This document shows positions 1-7,386 of a DNA stretch of 24,380 bases, one piece after another. How positions within the stretch are numbered: position 1 is the first letter of the stretch; each line of letters starts with the position of its first letter. The stretch spans positions 1 to 24,380 of the forward strand of contig JAJRVM010000155.1 in NCBI GenBank assembly GCA_024277285.1, in the 5' to 3' direction. The stretch comes from Planctomycetota bacterium. GTDB lineage: Bacteria > Planctomycetota > Planctomycetia > Pirellulales > Pirellulaceae. A program made the translations under genes and the position numbers. The notes below the pieces were generated by a model, which did not search any database, had not been told where the DNA came from, and saw only the letters and a program-made list of their open reading frames with translations.

Positions 1-354
1 CAGCAGTGCGAGGCGGCAGAGGGAATCGAAGCTGATTACGGGACGGAGAAGGCGTTGGGTTACCTGATTGGCGAAAAGCTGCTCAACTTCCTCGAAGTGG
101 CTGAAAGAAAGCCAGAGTGGCTCGCGGAAGTTCCACTCTTCGTTGCCAAGATCAAGGAGATTTTTGAACCCTGGCAAATCGCCGAGTTTCTCGAAAAGCC
201 TCGGCGACTTGGGACATTGGGACACACGGCAGACGAAGATGCACACAAAACACTCCGCAGCCAGGTTGAAGAGTCAGACAACCTGCGAGAAGATGCCCGC
301 AACCTGACGTTGTTTGAGCGAGCTAGGGAGTGGTTGCTGGAGGATAAGGAATAA
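1..354 (+). CDS. Conserved hypothetical protein, C-terminal part (5' end outside window)
   Basis: The reading frame is open from the first base of the window to TAA at 352-354, so the start lies upstream. The visible 117 residues begin QQCEAAEGIEADYGTEKALG and are mostly amphipathic helix, with no membrane segment or signal. The stretch GTEKALGYLIGEKLLNFL looks like a conserved core. It resembles small helical hypothetical proteins I have seen in environmental bacterial genomes, but I cannot name a family or function. A TTG at 55 could serve as an internal start, but the open frame through position 1 makes a truncated longer gene more likely. The next gene begins about 130 bp downstream on the same strand, so co-transcription is possible. 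No catalytic motif is visible. Confidence 0.7.
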   Translation, partial: QQCEAAEGIEADYGTEKALGYLIGEKLLNFLEVAERKPEWLAEVPLFVAKIKEIFEPWQIAEFLEKPRRLGTLGHTADEDAHKTLRSQVEESDNLREDARNLTLFERAREWLLEDKE

Positions 355-485
355 CTGAAGTTTTGCAATCTTGCATTGCAATACCGAATTGGCGAGATTC
401 TGTCGTCGTAAGTCCTTATTCTACGTGGGTGCTAGCACTCGAAACTGATCTTGATTTCAAAGAATGCAAAACTTCAGGAATAACC

Positions 486-1331
486 ATGATGGCTCGCAGG
501 AACTTGTCACATCCGTCAACCGCAGTTCCATCCGAGGTCCGCCCGAAGTACGATGCCATCACAGCTTTGACCGATGCCTTCTGCAAGCGGTACTTGAACG
601 AGGAATACGCCAACATGTGTCGGCGACTCACAGTCGCTCTCGCTCGAAAACGACCCACGCCCCTTGCCCGTGGCCGGAAAGAAGTCTGGGCTTGCGGAAT
701 TGTCCGAACCATCGGCTGGGCGAACATGTTAGATGATCCCAAACAGTCTCCCTGCATGAAGTTGATCGAAATCGACCCTGAGTTTGGCGTGGCCGCAAGC
801 ACCGGCCAAGCCAAGTCTCTGGCTATCCGGCGAATGTTCGGTATCGGACGGCTCAATCCCGAATGGACCCTGCCGAGCCGCTTGGGCGACAATCCCCTGA
901 TCTGGCAGGTCGAGGTCAACGGGATGCTTGTGGATATCCGACAGGAATCCCGTGAAAGGCAAGAGTCGGCGTTCCAAGAGGGATTGATCCCGTACATTCC
1001 CGCCGACCGGAAGACGACCATGGACGACCAATCCAACAAACCACCAGATACACCGAGTCTCGACTCCATCGAAGGCAATTTGTTCGGTGCGCTGTTCGGT
1101 TTTCACCAGAAGGCCATGGCCCTGCTGCGAGAGGCCGACCTGGATGATAACAAGTTGGCCCTCGTAGTAGATCGGATCAAGCAGTTGCTCGAAACAGTAA
1201 CCGCTGAAATGACACGCACGAAAGACTTCAACAGCTTGGAAGGGTCGTTGGAATCGGCTTACGAGGAAGTGAAGCGATTGGTGGATGAGCTTTCCAAATC
1301 ATTTGGTGACGATGGCGGTGAATCGGCATGA
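486..1331 (+). CDS. DUF6398 domain-containing protein
   Basis: This is a 281-residue soluble protein. Residues about 20-150 match the DUF6398 pattern as I recall it: ITALTDAFCKRYLNEEYA, then RPTPLARGRKEVWACGIV, then LNPEWTLPSRLGDNPLIWQV and a VNGMLVDIR end. The function of this family is unknown. The remaining C-terminal part is a charged helical tail (EADLDDNKLALVVDRIKQLL and onward) that may form a coiled coil. I chose ATG 486 (MMARRN) because the frame upstream back to TTG 363 reads as non-conserved sequence. ATG 489 is equally possible. The stop overlaps the start of the next gene as ATGA at 1328-1331, so the two are translationally coupled. Assignment rests on sequence pattern memory, not on a search. 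Confidence 0.75.
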   Translation: MMARRNLSHPSTAVPSEVRPKYDAITALTDAFCKRYLNEEYANMCRRLTVALARKRPTPLARGRKEVWACGIVRTIGWANMLDDPKQSPCMKLIEIDPEFGVAASTGQAKSLAIRRMFGIGRLNPEWTLPSRLGDNPLIWQVEVNGMLVDIRQESRERQESAFQEGLIPYIPADRKTTMDDQSNKPPDTPSLDSIEGNLFGALFGFHQKAMALLREADLDDNKLALVVDRIKQLLETVTAEMTRTKDFNSLEGSLESAYEEVKRLVDELSKSFGDDGGESA

Positions 1332-1639
1332 CCACGGGTATCGTTATCGTCATCCTGGTGGTGATCGTTGCCCTGTTGGCGTTACGTGTATGCTGGGATT
1401 CGTGGCGAAGTGGGCGGGCGTTCTGTACTCCCATTCCACGTCCGTACAAGGGCCGGGGTTCACAGGAGGCGGTGTGGCGAGATCGTTGCGGCGACGGACT
1501 CGGTGAAGCCGACGCCGTGTTGACGATGCTGACCGTGATCCATTACTGCGGCATGGGCCTCACCAAGCTCGTCGAGGGCCTGTTCTTCTTCATCCCATGG
1601 TTGTCAATCAAGTTGGTGCTGAGGAAGGCAAAAGACTAG
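1328..1639 (+). CDS. Small membrane protein of unknown function
   Basis: This 103-residue protein starts in an ATGA overlap with the DUF6398 gene. Residues 4-22 (GIVIVILVVIVALLALRVC) form a clear transmembrane helix or uncleaved signal anchor. A second hydrophobic stretch lies near residues 65-95 (LTMLTVIHYCGMGLTKLVEG, then LFFFIPWLSIKLVL). A short Cys- and Arg-containing loop separates them. I do not recognise the family. The tight coupling to the upstream soluble protein suggests the two may act together, for example as a membrane anchor or partner, but nothing in the sequence gives a reaction. The overlap supports it being a real gene, despite its small size. Confidence 0.55.
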   Translation: MTTGIVIVILVVIVALLALRVCWDSWRSGRAFCTPIPRPYKGRGSQEAVWRDRCGDGLGEADAVLTMLTVIHYCGMGLTKLVEGLFFFIPWLSIKLVLRKAKD

Positions 1640-1699
1640 GAGAATCGCTTGGGGATGAGCGATCACAATCCGGTGGTGGCGGAGTTTGTCGAGATTTGA
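1640..1699 (+). pseudogene. Possible 3' remnant of an endonuclease/exonuclease/phosphatase-family gene
   Basis: Directly after the TAG of the small membrane protein, and in the same frame, 19 codons read ENRLGMSDHNPVVAEFVEI followed by TGA. The SDHNPVVAEF string is typical of the very C-terminus of endonuclease/exonuclease/phosphatase (EEP) superfamily proteins, where Asp-His are catalytic. No upstream body of such a gene is present here, so this looks like a leftover tail. It is very short and a chance match is possible. Confidence 0.3.
1656..1669 (+). repeat. Left copy of 14-bp direct repeat flanking the Mrr-like gene
   Basis: TGAGCGATCACAAT occurs here and again at 2955-2968. The two copies bracket the promoter and coding region of the restriction endonuclease gene. 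A 14-bp match could arise once by chance in a window this long, so its significance is uncertain. Confidence 0.4.
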
Positions 1700-1751
1700 T
1701 GTTCTGGCGTCGGTACCACGGAAACCCAAGTACGCTCCAAGAGGCATAGAG

Positions 1752-1780
1752 TTGCTTACACTGCTTGAAGGGGGTACACT
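1752..1780 (+). promoter_or_regulatory. Candidate sigma-70 promoter for the Mrr-like gene
   Basis: A -35 box TTGCTT (1752-1757) is separated by 17 bp from a -10 box TACACT (1775-1780). It lies 56 bp upstream of the chosen start of the restriction endonuclease gene. Spacing is ideal and each box matches consensus at 4 positions. Confidence 0.45.
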
Positions 1781-1835
1781 AACATCTCTTGGTAACGTTC
1801 GAGACCAACCGAGAGGGAAATGCGGAGAAGAAACG

Positions 1836-2843
1836 ATGGCAGTCTGGCTAGTACGTGCGGGCAGAAGGGGCCAGCAGGAGCAGGCCGCCCTTGATCATAA
1901 TCTGGTGACCATTGCCTGGAACGAAATGCCTGATCTCTCAGGCACTACGACGAAGGAGGCGTTGGCCGATCTTTACCGGGAAACATACCCGGATGCTACG
2001 TTACGGCAGGTAGCCATGAACGTCGGGCAAGTCTGGACATTCCGAGAACGAATGCAAACAGGTGATCTCGCTGTTCTTCCCTTACACATCCAGTCAGCCA
2101 TCGCCATCGGCAAGATTACGGGACCCTACCAGTATCGCACGGACCTGGGCAATGATGTTCACCACACCCGGTCCGTTGAATGGATTCGGACGGACATTCC
2201 GCGCACTGCCTTTGACCAGGATGTGCTATACTCGCTTGGCGCAATCATGACAGTTTGCCAGATCCGTCGTAACAATGCTGAAGAGCGGATCAGGGCGTTT
2301 CTAGAGGGAAAACCAAGTCCCAAGCTGCCAGTTGGCATCGGCGAGGATGATGGCGACGGTGAAGAGGCGCTTGACATTGAGCAAGCCGCCCGAGACCAAC
2401 TTCTCGAGTACATTCAACGGAAGTATGCGGGGCACAAATTGGCCGACCTCGTAGATGCCGTTCTTCAGGCGGAGGGATACTTGACTAGAGTTTCGCCCCC
2501 AGGTCCAGATGGGGGCGTTGATATCCTGGCAGGTTCTGGTCCATTGGGTTTTGGTGAACCTCGAATGTGCGTTCAAGTAAAATCGTCCGCATCGCCAGTT
2601 GATGTGACCGTTCTGCGTGGTCTGCAGGGCATCCTTCAAAACTTCCGGGCCGAGCAAGGATTGATGGTGTGTTGGGGCGGGTATAAATCTTCCGTGCTCA
2701 AGGAGGCCCGGCAGAGTTTCTTCCAGATCCGGCTTTGGGACTCTGGCGATTTGTTACTGGCAATCTTCAAGAACTATGACAAGTTTTCAGATCAATTGCA
2801 GGCGGAATTGCCGCTGAAACGGATTTGGGCTCTGGTGTTGTAA
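1836..2843 (+). CDS. Mrr-like restriction endonuclease
   Basis: This 335-residue protein has an N-terminal domain (MAVWLVRAGRRGQQEQAALD, residues 1 to about 165) of the kind found before Mrr-type nuclease domains. It is followed by an acidic linker (EDDGDGEE) and a C-terminal PD-(D/E)xK nuclease fold. The catalytic signature is visible as GPDGGVDIL followed about 20 residues later by CVQVKSS, the D...QxK pattern of Mrr_cat. Such enzymes cut modified or foreign DNA in the cytoplasm. ATG 1836 was chosen because GGAG lies about 10 bases upstream (1824-1827) and the recognisable homology starts there. The open frame extends back to 1686 without convincing sequence. It is a stand-alone gene with its own likely promoter and no methylase nearby, fitting a type IV-like restriction gene. 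Confidence 0.85.
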   Translation: MAVWLVRAGRRGQQEQAALDHNLVTIAWNEMPDLSGTTTKEALADLYRETYPDATLRQVAMNVGQVWTFRERMQTGDLAVLPLHIQSAIAIGKITGPYQYRTDLGNDVHHTRSVEWIRTDIPRTAFDQDVLYSLGAIMTVCQIRRNNAEERIRAFLEGKPSPKLPVGIGEDDGDGEEALDIEQAARDQLLEYIQRKYAGHKLADLVDAVLQAEGYLTRVSPPGPDGGVDILAGSGPLGFGEPRMCVQVKSSASPVDVTVLRGLQGILQNFRAEQGLMVCWGGYKSSVLKEARQSFFQIRLWDSGDLLLAIFKNYDKFSDQLQAELPLKRIWALVL

Positions 2844-2954
2844 GAGTAGCGACGACGAAACCCAAACCCGCCACCCGGCCTATCTCCCGGAAAGCAACGG
2901 CCGCCCAGAGTACTGCCAACCACCACATCCGGGTGATGCTGATCGCATTCGGCT

Positions 2955-2968
2955 TGAGCGATCACAAT
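2955..2968 (+). repeat. Right copy of 14-bp direct repeat flanking the Mrr-like gene
   Basis: Exact copy of the 14-mer at 1656-1669. It lies about 110 bp after the restriction gene stop. The 240-bp stretch between that stop and the broken gene that follows shows no convincing coding sequence. Confidence 0.4.
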
Positions 2969-3081
2969 GGCGGCACGGAACTCATTGACGTTATTGCTTG
3001 GTTACTGACCAACAACTCGTCTTGTTGCTAGTGACCAGTATGTCACAGAAATAGGAACAACAGATTGCACGCACTTCACAG

Positions 3082-3656
3082 ATGGTAATAGGGTACGCGA
3101 CCCGTCGGCCCATTCGAGAGCGGGAGCTGGTGCGTCTGGAGTTCCTGAAGGACGACGCGGAGATCCAGTCACGGTACAACAACTTCTGGCCGTCCACCGG
3201 CAATCAGCAGAACTGGGATGCGATCGCAAGCTGAATATGCAGGGCAGCAAGAGTGGCTCCTGGTAGAGGCCAAGGCGAACACAGAGGAAATCGTCCATAA
3301 TGGAACCCGAGCCGGGGCAGCCTCCAGAGAGACGATCAGCAGATCTCTCGACGAGACGAAGGAGGCCCTCGGCATCGACACCGGGAAGAACTGGATTGAC
3401 GGTTACTACCAGTACGCAAACCGACTGGCAACCCTGTACTTTCTCAATAAGAACAAGCAGTCCACGCGGTTGCTCTTCCTGTACTTCTGCGGCGATCAGA
3501 ATCCCGACGCCACCTGTCCAGTCGATGCCAAGGGATGGAAGCCAAGAATGCGCGAAGTGGCGACGAACCTTGGCCTGGGTGCGATGACCGGCGACCGGCG
3601 ACCTGCGACACCGAGTCCACAAATTGTTCCTTCCAGTTGACGCAGAGAAATGGTGA
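3082..3656 (+). pseudogene. Conserved hypothetical gene broken by two frameshifts
   Basis: Three consecutive reading frames make one recognisable conserved hypothetical protein. Frame one runs from ATG 3082 (RRPIRERELVRLEFLKDD up to QQNWDAIAS) and stops at TGA 3232-3234. The protein then continues in the +1 frame as EYAGQQEWLLVEAKANTEEI and through YYQYANRLATLYFLNKNK up to NLGLG. The end continues in a third frame as HRVHKLFLPVDAEKW with TGA at 3654-3656. The order matches the family layout as I recall it (NWDA, EWLLVEAKA, YYQYANRLA, then a C-terminal LFLPV). The EAK element hints at a nuclease-like fold, but function is unknown. Two independent shifts suggest true decay rather than one sequencing error. 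Confidence 0.7.
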
Positions 3657-3882
3657 TTCACGTTGGAGGAAATATGAACCTGACCGGAGTGCTGGTGAAC
3701 CAACGTTAATGAAACGTACTTGGAACTGGGCGAGAGAACCATGGCTATGCGACACCAGCAGACGCGGGTTCGCGGTTGTCTTGCGTTTCGCCAGGTGGAA
3801 TGCTCCTCAAGAGTATCTCACACGCATATTTGAGCGCTCACGATTCCAGGGGAACGTCACAACGGCTTTGGCATCTGGGCGC

Positions 3883-5007
3883 CTAATGCAACGCTGGCCC
3901 GATCGAATCAATATGAAATATCTCGTCTTCGAAATGACCAAATGCCCGCCACGTATCGCCGTCAGGCCATAAATCACATTCATGTGTCGATGGTGGGCAT
4001 GGGTTTCCCTTGAGACGCTTGAAATCGAGTCGCTGTGTATGCAGTGTGCGCTCAGAATCCAGGTAGTAGGACAGATCATCCATCCGTTGGTTAAAGTGCT
4101 CACGACGCTCACGCGACAGGTCGGCTGCGGCTTTCCGCGTCTTCCTGCCGAACTGCAGAAGTCGGCTCAGTGGATCCAAAACATCTCCTTGATAGAACTG
4201 GCAACGATGCCGTTTCCAGACCAACCGGCCCCACGGTGAGAGCTGAACTTGATCGTCGATTTTGAACAGGAAAGTCTCGAGCACTTCCTGGCATTGCGAG
4301 GCGGGTAGCGCACTGTCGTTTTGGTCGAGTTTGCGAAAGATGAGCAGATTTTTCGCGATGGCTTGCTTGGCCGCTGCATCGAATTCGATCGGAAGACGTG
4401 GAATTCGCAGTAGCTGGTTGCTTCCTTCGAAGATGTAGACCATTTCGTCCGCGTAAAACATGCCCAACGTCTGCATGAATCCCTGCAGGGACTTGAATCC
4501 CCCAACAAGATTGAACACGATTCGATAGCCTTGATTCCGGTAACCTGGAAGCGTGTGATCGCACCACGAGACAAGCTGATTCAAACCAATACGGAAGCTG
4601 TCCAGATCCTTCGTATTCAAATCATCAATCGATTCGGGGCTGACTTGAAAGTCTTGGCGTCGCAACCATTCGGCGAGGATATCAACAACTTGCTGTCCTT
4701 GCCACGTATCGGTTTGCAGTAGAATGTGCAGGTCTTGACGCCCTTGTGCCATTTGCCCTTCGTACAGACCGACGATCCCATTCAATTCAGCACTCAGGCG
4801 ACGAGCCTTCGAGAGATCCACCTTCTGCTGTAGCAACTCAGAACTTTTTTTATCGACATACTCACTTAACTGGATCGATTCCTGGCTCGTCAGATCAGCC
4901 TCTTTGGCATTAGTAACGCGAGTCAGGAACTTGCGCATCTCCGGCGTGGCCCCATTGGTTAAGAGGCTTGTTCCACAGGTCGATACGATCAGTACTGGAG
5001 CGGACAT
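3883..5007 (-). CDS. CARF-RelE fusion, predicted cyclic-oligoadenylate-responsive ribonuclease
   Basis: This 374-residue protein is encoded divergently from the main locus. Residues 1 to about 210 form a CARF domain of the APE2256/ring-nuclease type: a first strand and loop VLIVSTCGTSLLTN (5-18) and a second ligand-binding motif FNLVGGFKSLQGF (165-177). CARF domains bind the messenger made by Cas10. After a helical connector, residues about 280-374 resemble the RelE/ParE toxin fold, with the conserved end FKRLKGNPCPPSTHECDLW, WRAFGHFED and FHIDSIGPALH. CARF-RelE fusions are known type III ancillary proteins, expected to cleave RNA when messenger binds. The CARF half may also degrade the messenger. 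AAAGGA lies about 10 bases before the ATG. No partner antitoxin gene is adjacent, which fits control by ligand. Confidence 0.85.
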   Translation of the reverse strand: MSAPVLIVSTCGTSLLTNGATPEMRKFLTRVTNAKEADLTSQESIQLSEYVDKKSSELLQQKVDLSKARRLSAELNGIVGLYEGQMAQGRQDLHILLQTDTWQGQQVVDILAEWLRRQDFQVSPESIDDLNTKDLDSFRIGLNQLVSWCDHTLPGYRNQGYRIVFNLVGGFKSLQGFMQTLGMFYADEMVYIFEGSNQLLRIPRLPIEFDAAAKQAIAKNLLIFRKLDQNDSALPASQCQEVLETFLFKIDDQVQLSPWGRLVWKRHRCQFYQGDVLDPLSRLLQFGRKTRKAAADLSRERREHFNQRMDDLSYYLDSERTLHTQRLDFKRLKGNPCPPSTHECDLWPDGDTWRAFGHFEDEIFHIDSIGPALH

Positions 5008-5722
5008 GATTGGGATTCCTTTCTGGAATGCAGTCGTTTGTCGTTATTGTACTGAAATAGTGCCGGGATCTCAGCAACAGCACTCGCAAAGCGTCCTCTG
5101 GTGCGTCCTCGCGTGCAGACTCCGCGGATTTCTGTCATTGTGCGGGAATTCGATACGTATTTACTCACAGAGCGATAGTGCGCCGTGACAGCCGACTGTT
5201 TGAAAAAATCCATAAGCGTCGCAGATTGTGACCGACGCCCCCCGTGCGCACATGTAGGCGAGCGACCAACGGGCGCACCAGAGTACGGACACATCCGCAC
5301 CGTGGCTTGCGGAAAAGCCGCATCAGGTCCGGTAACAATCGAGTTCCGCGCAGAATCGCGAAAATAGGCCGCCTGAATCCTTTGCATCACGTTTTAGGGC
5401 TTCGGACCGCGTGCGGCACGGGCCATGGCGGAGTGCCCGCTCATAACGCCGCCGAAGCCAGCGTCTTCGACTGGGCGTCAAACGAGTCTTCCGCAAATTG
5501 CAATGAGATAACACCGTGACAACTCGGTACGGTTCCGGCCTGTCCGGGCCAAGGTGCGAAAGACTACTGGCGTCAAAGACAATCCAGCGAGCAACCGGAG
5601 GCAGACCAACTTTGGCACAATTCCTGGTCGGTTGTGGTCCGGCCACTGCGGGAAGGATATACTGGCAACGTGTCGTATGTTCAGTTCGACACTCCCGCCG
5701 AAACCATTTCGGAAAGCCAGAA
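5008..5722. other. Divergent intergenic region between the CARF-RelE gene and the sigma/Lon cassette
   Basis: These 715 bp hold no convincing gene in either direction. They carry the likely start signals of both divergent units: a minus-strand promoter near 5046-5074, and a TATACT box at 5658-5663 that is 60 bp before the sigma-like gene but lacks a good -35 box. An inverted repeat with 8-bp arms (GGCTTCGG at 5398-5405, CCGAAGCC at 5452-5459) encloses a smaller CGGGC/GCCCG hairpin. The length is unusual for this otherwise compact locus, so regulatory sites or a small RNA could lie here. Confidence 0.5.
5046..5074 (-). promoter_or_regulatory. Candidate promoter for the CARF-RelE gene
   Basis: Read on the minus strand, CTGAGA (5069-5074) is followed by a 17-bp spacer and TACAAT (5046-5051). 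The -10 box matches consensus at five of six positions and the -35 at four. It sits about 40 bp upstream of the start codon. Confidence 0.4.
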
Positions 5723-6592
5723 ATGCCCTCCCACCGACGCAGCGACTTGCCCGGGGATTCTTCTGAGTTGGCGAAAATGATCGCCAACGCCAGCCAACCA
5801 AGTGATTGCGCGGACCGAGCGATGGAAAAACTGTGGCCGTTAATCGACTCCATTGCCAGGAAAACAGCGGCGAGTTTCCCATTAAGGATGCGTTCGGATC
5901 TTTCTAGTGAAGCGGGTGCGATCATCTGGTCCCGACTTGGGCAATTTGATCCGGCAAGAGGCCGTTTCGAAGATTGGTGCCGGACAGTGCTCTACCACTA
6001 CAACGTGGATCAGTTTCGCAAGACCCAGAGCAGCATTGTACGACCTGCCTTCGGGGGAAGTGGCAACACTGTAGCCGACCTGTGCAGCGGCAATGACGCG
6101 TTAGACACGGACAGCGAGGAACAGTGGAAGCGTTGTCTCCAACTACGAGTCACTTTGGATCGTTTGTCATGGCAGCCATCGCGCGGCGTACACTACTTTG
6201 CAGTCCTTCTGTTGCAGTTGCGACTGGCCATGGCCCGCTGTCTGACACCGCAACAAAAGGCGGAATATGTGCTCTGGAAACAGGAGTTGCCCGAGTTGAT
6301 CGAGATGCTCTTACCTTGGACTTTGGACGAATCGCGGACCTGCCTCAAGCCCGATTGGCCACTGTTATCCGACCTGTGGGCGGCCGTGCATAAGGTGATC
6401 TGCCAGCCCGCGTCACGAATTGACGCGCCGGCGTTCTGTCAGATCGTCCAACGCCAGTTGCCCGACTCGACGCACTTGACAGCAGACGTATGGAATCATT
6501 GGGTGAGCCGTGCTAAGCGTGAAGCTCGAAACCGCCTGCAAGACGAGGACGTCTGGCACCATTGTTTCGGAAGACTCTTGCCTGACCGTTAG
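5723..6592 (+). CDS. Sigma-70 region 2 domain protein (ECF-like sigma factor) of the CRISPR accessory cassette
   Basis: This 289-residue protein carries a good sigma-70 region 2 at residues about 35-102: LWPLIDSIARKTAASFPLRM, then an aspartate and SSEAGAIIWSRLGQFDPARG, then FEDWCRTVLYHYNVDQFRK. These correspond to regions 2.1-2.4, which bind core RNA polymerase and the -10 element. The C-terminal half is helical. Its end (DVWNHWVSRAKREARNRL, about 255-272) loosely resembles region 4.2, but a normal sigma-4 domain is not obvious, and the protein is longer than typical ECF factors. ATG 5723 was chosen because GGAAAG lies 6 bases upstream and conserved sequence starts after it. The frame stays open back to 5516. 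It heads a tight four-gene operon that ends in a Lon-CARF protease, so release by proteolysis is a natural hypothesis. Promoter targets are unknown. Confidence 0.75.
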   Translation: MPSHRRSDLPGDSSELAKMIANASQPSDCADRAMEKLWPLIDSIARKTAASFPLRMRSDLSSEAGAIIWSRLGQFDPARGRFEDWCRTVLYHYNVDQFRKTQSSIVRPAFGGSGNTVADLCSGNDALDTDSEEQWKRCLQLRVTLDRLSWQPSRGVHYFAVLLLQLRLAMARCLTPQQKAEYVLWKQELPELIEMLLPWTLDESRTCLKPDWPLLSDLWAAVHKVICQPASRIDAPAFCQIVQRQLPDSTHLTADVWNHWVSRAKREARNRLQDEDVWHHCFGRLLPDR

Positions 6593-6606
6593 CAAACGAG
6601 GTGGTT

Positions 6607-7383
6607 ATGACAGATCCTTCAGATTCATCGACTTCGCTACGACTGCGATCGGTTGCTCGCCCAGATCGGCCAAACGAGTTGGTTCGGTTTTTCTCCGATT
6701 GGCAAACTGCATACCAGCACCTTCGAGACCATCTATTGACCTCGCCAGAGTGCCATGGCTGGACTCTCGTAGCACCCCGATACGTTGAGATTCTTGATCC
6801 CGACCAAAGCGACTCGCGGTGGAACTACTCAAAACAAGCTGCCGAATCGTGCGGACGGACGGCCCAACCGCTCTACGATTTATGTTGGTCAGTCACATCG
6901 ATGGATCTACGGGATTCCGAAACACTCGGTTGGCATCAAAGCACCGGAACCCTGACTGTTTGTCTCGGCACCAGCGGTATCCTGGCCGTTATTCAAGACA
7001 CAGTAACGACGGTTTTTCTCCCCGGACTGGGAAGTGCCGAAGCGACGCGGACAAGCACTCAGACGAGCCAGCGGAACGGGCTGCCAAGAGAGCGGGGAAT
7101 GCGAAGCGGGCGGCCAGGGCGGACGGACAGCGAGCAGGCATCGCGCAGGCATCGTGCACAAACGCAGCGTGAGGCCGCGTGGTCGCAGAGCCAACGACTC
7201 TATTACCTCGTCTTCAAACCGGCTGTCCAGTTTGTGAAACGATCTCATCATCGCTGCCGAGACATGTTCGGGCGGCGCACGCGCACTGATTATGGGCTGT
7301 TGAAAGATAAACTGCCGCACCTGAGCCAGTTGAAGTATCAAGACTGGACAGCCTTGCGGGCGCAATGTGGGCGGGATAACTAG
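6607..7383 (+). CDS. Unrecognised protein with beta-rich toxin-like core and Arg-rich linker; candidate anti-sigma or protease substrate
   Basis: This 258-residue protein has no confident family. Residues about 88-142 form a beta-rich core (LGWHQSTGTLTVCLGTSGIL, then TVTTVFLPGLGSAEATR) whose pattern recalls small RNase-toxin folds of the barnase/EndoU/RelE type. The C-terminal part (RLYYLVFKPAVQFVKR, then LKDKLPHLSQLKYQDWTALR) looks like a continuation of the same fold. Between them, residues about 145-195 are a low-complexity stretch rich in Arg, Gln, Ser and Thr, probably disordered. The gene starts 14 bp after the sigma-like gene and ends 3 bp before the next. ATG 6607 is chosen with GAGG 5-8 bases upstream; GTG 6601 is the alternative. 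By analogy with CalpT, a toxin-like protein that holds a sigma factor until cut, it could be the protease target. That role is inference only. Confidence 0.65.
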   Translation: MTDPSDSSTSLRLRSVARPDRPNELVRFFSDWQTAYQHLRDHLLTSPECHGWTLVAPRYVEILDPDQSDSRWNYSKQAAESCGRTAQPLYDLCWSVTSMDLRDSETLGWHQSTGTLTVCLGTSGILAVIQDTVTTVFLPGLGSAEATRTSTQTSQRNGLPRERGMRSGRPGRTDSEQASRRHRAQTQREAAWSQSQRLYYLVFKPAVQFVKRSHHRCRDMFGRRTRTDYGLLKDKLPHLSQLKYQDWTALRAQCGRDN

Positions 7384-7386
7384 ATT

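Noticed and set aside
2825..3031. Possible 68-residue gene overlapping the Mrr-like stop
   Set aside because: No ribosome-binding site, low complexity, and the overlap with the end of the nuclease gene make it unlikely. Only the 14-bp repeat in it is of note.
5611..5630. Sigma-54 promoter (TGGCAC followed by CTGG) before the cassette
   Set aside because: The -12 element lacks the required TTGC core, so the match is incomplete.
5516..5722. N-terminal extension of the sigma-like protein back to the first start codon
   Set aside because: The extra 69 residues look non-conserved, and ATG 5723 has a suitable ribosome-binding site.
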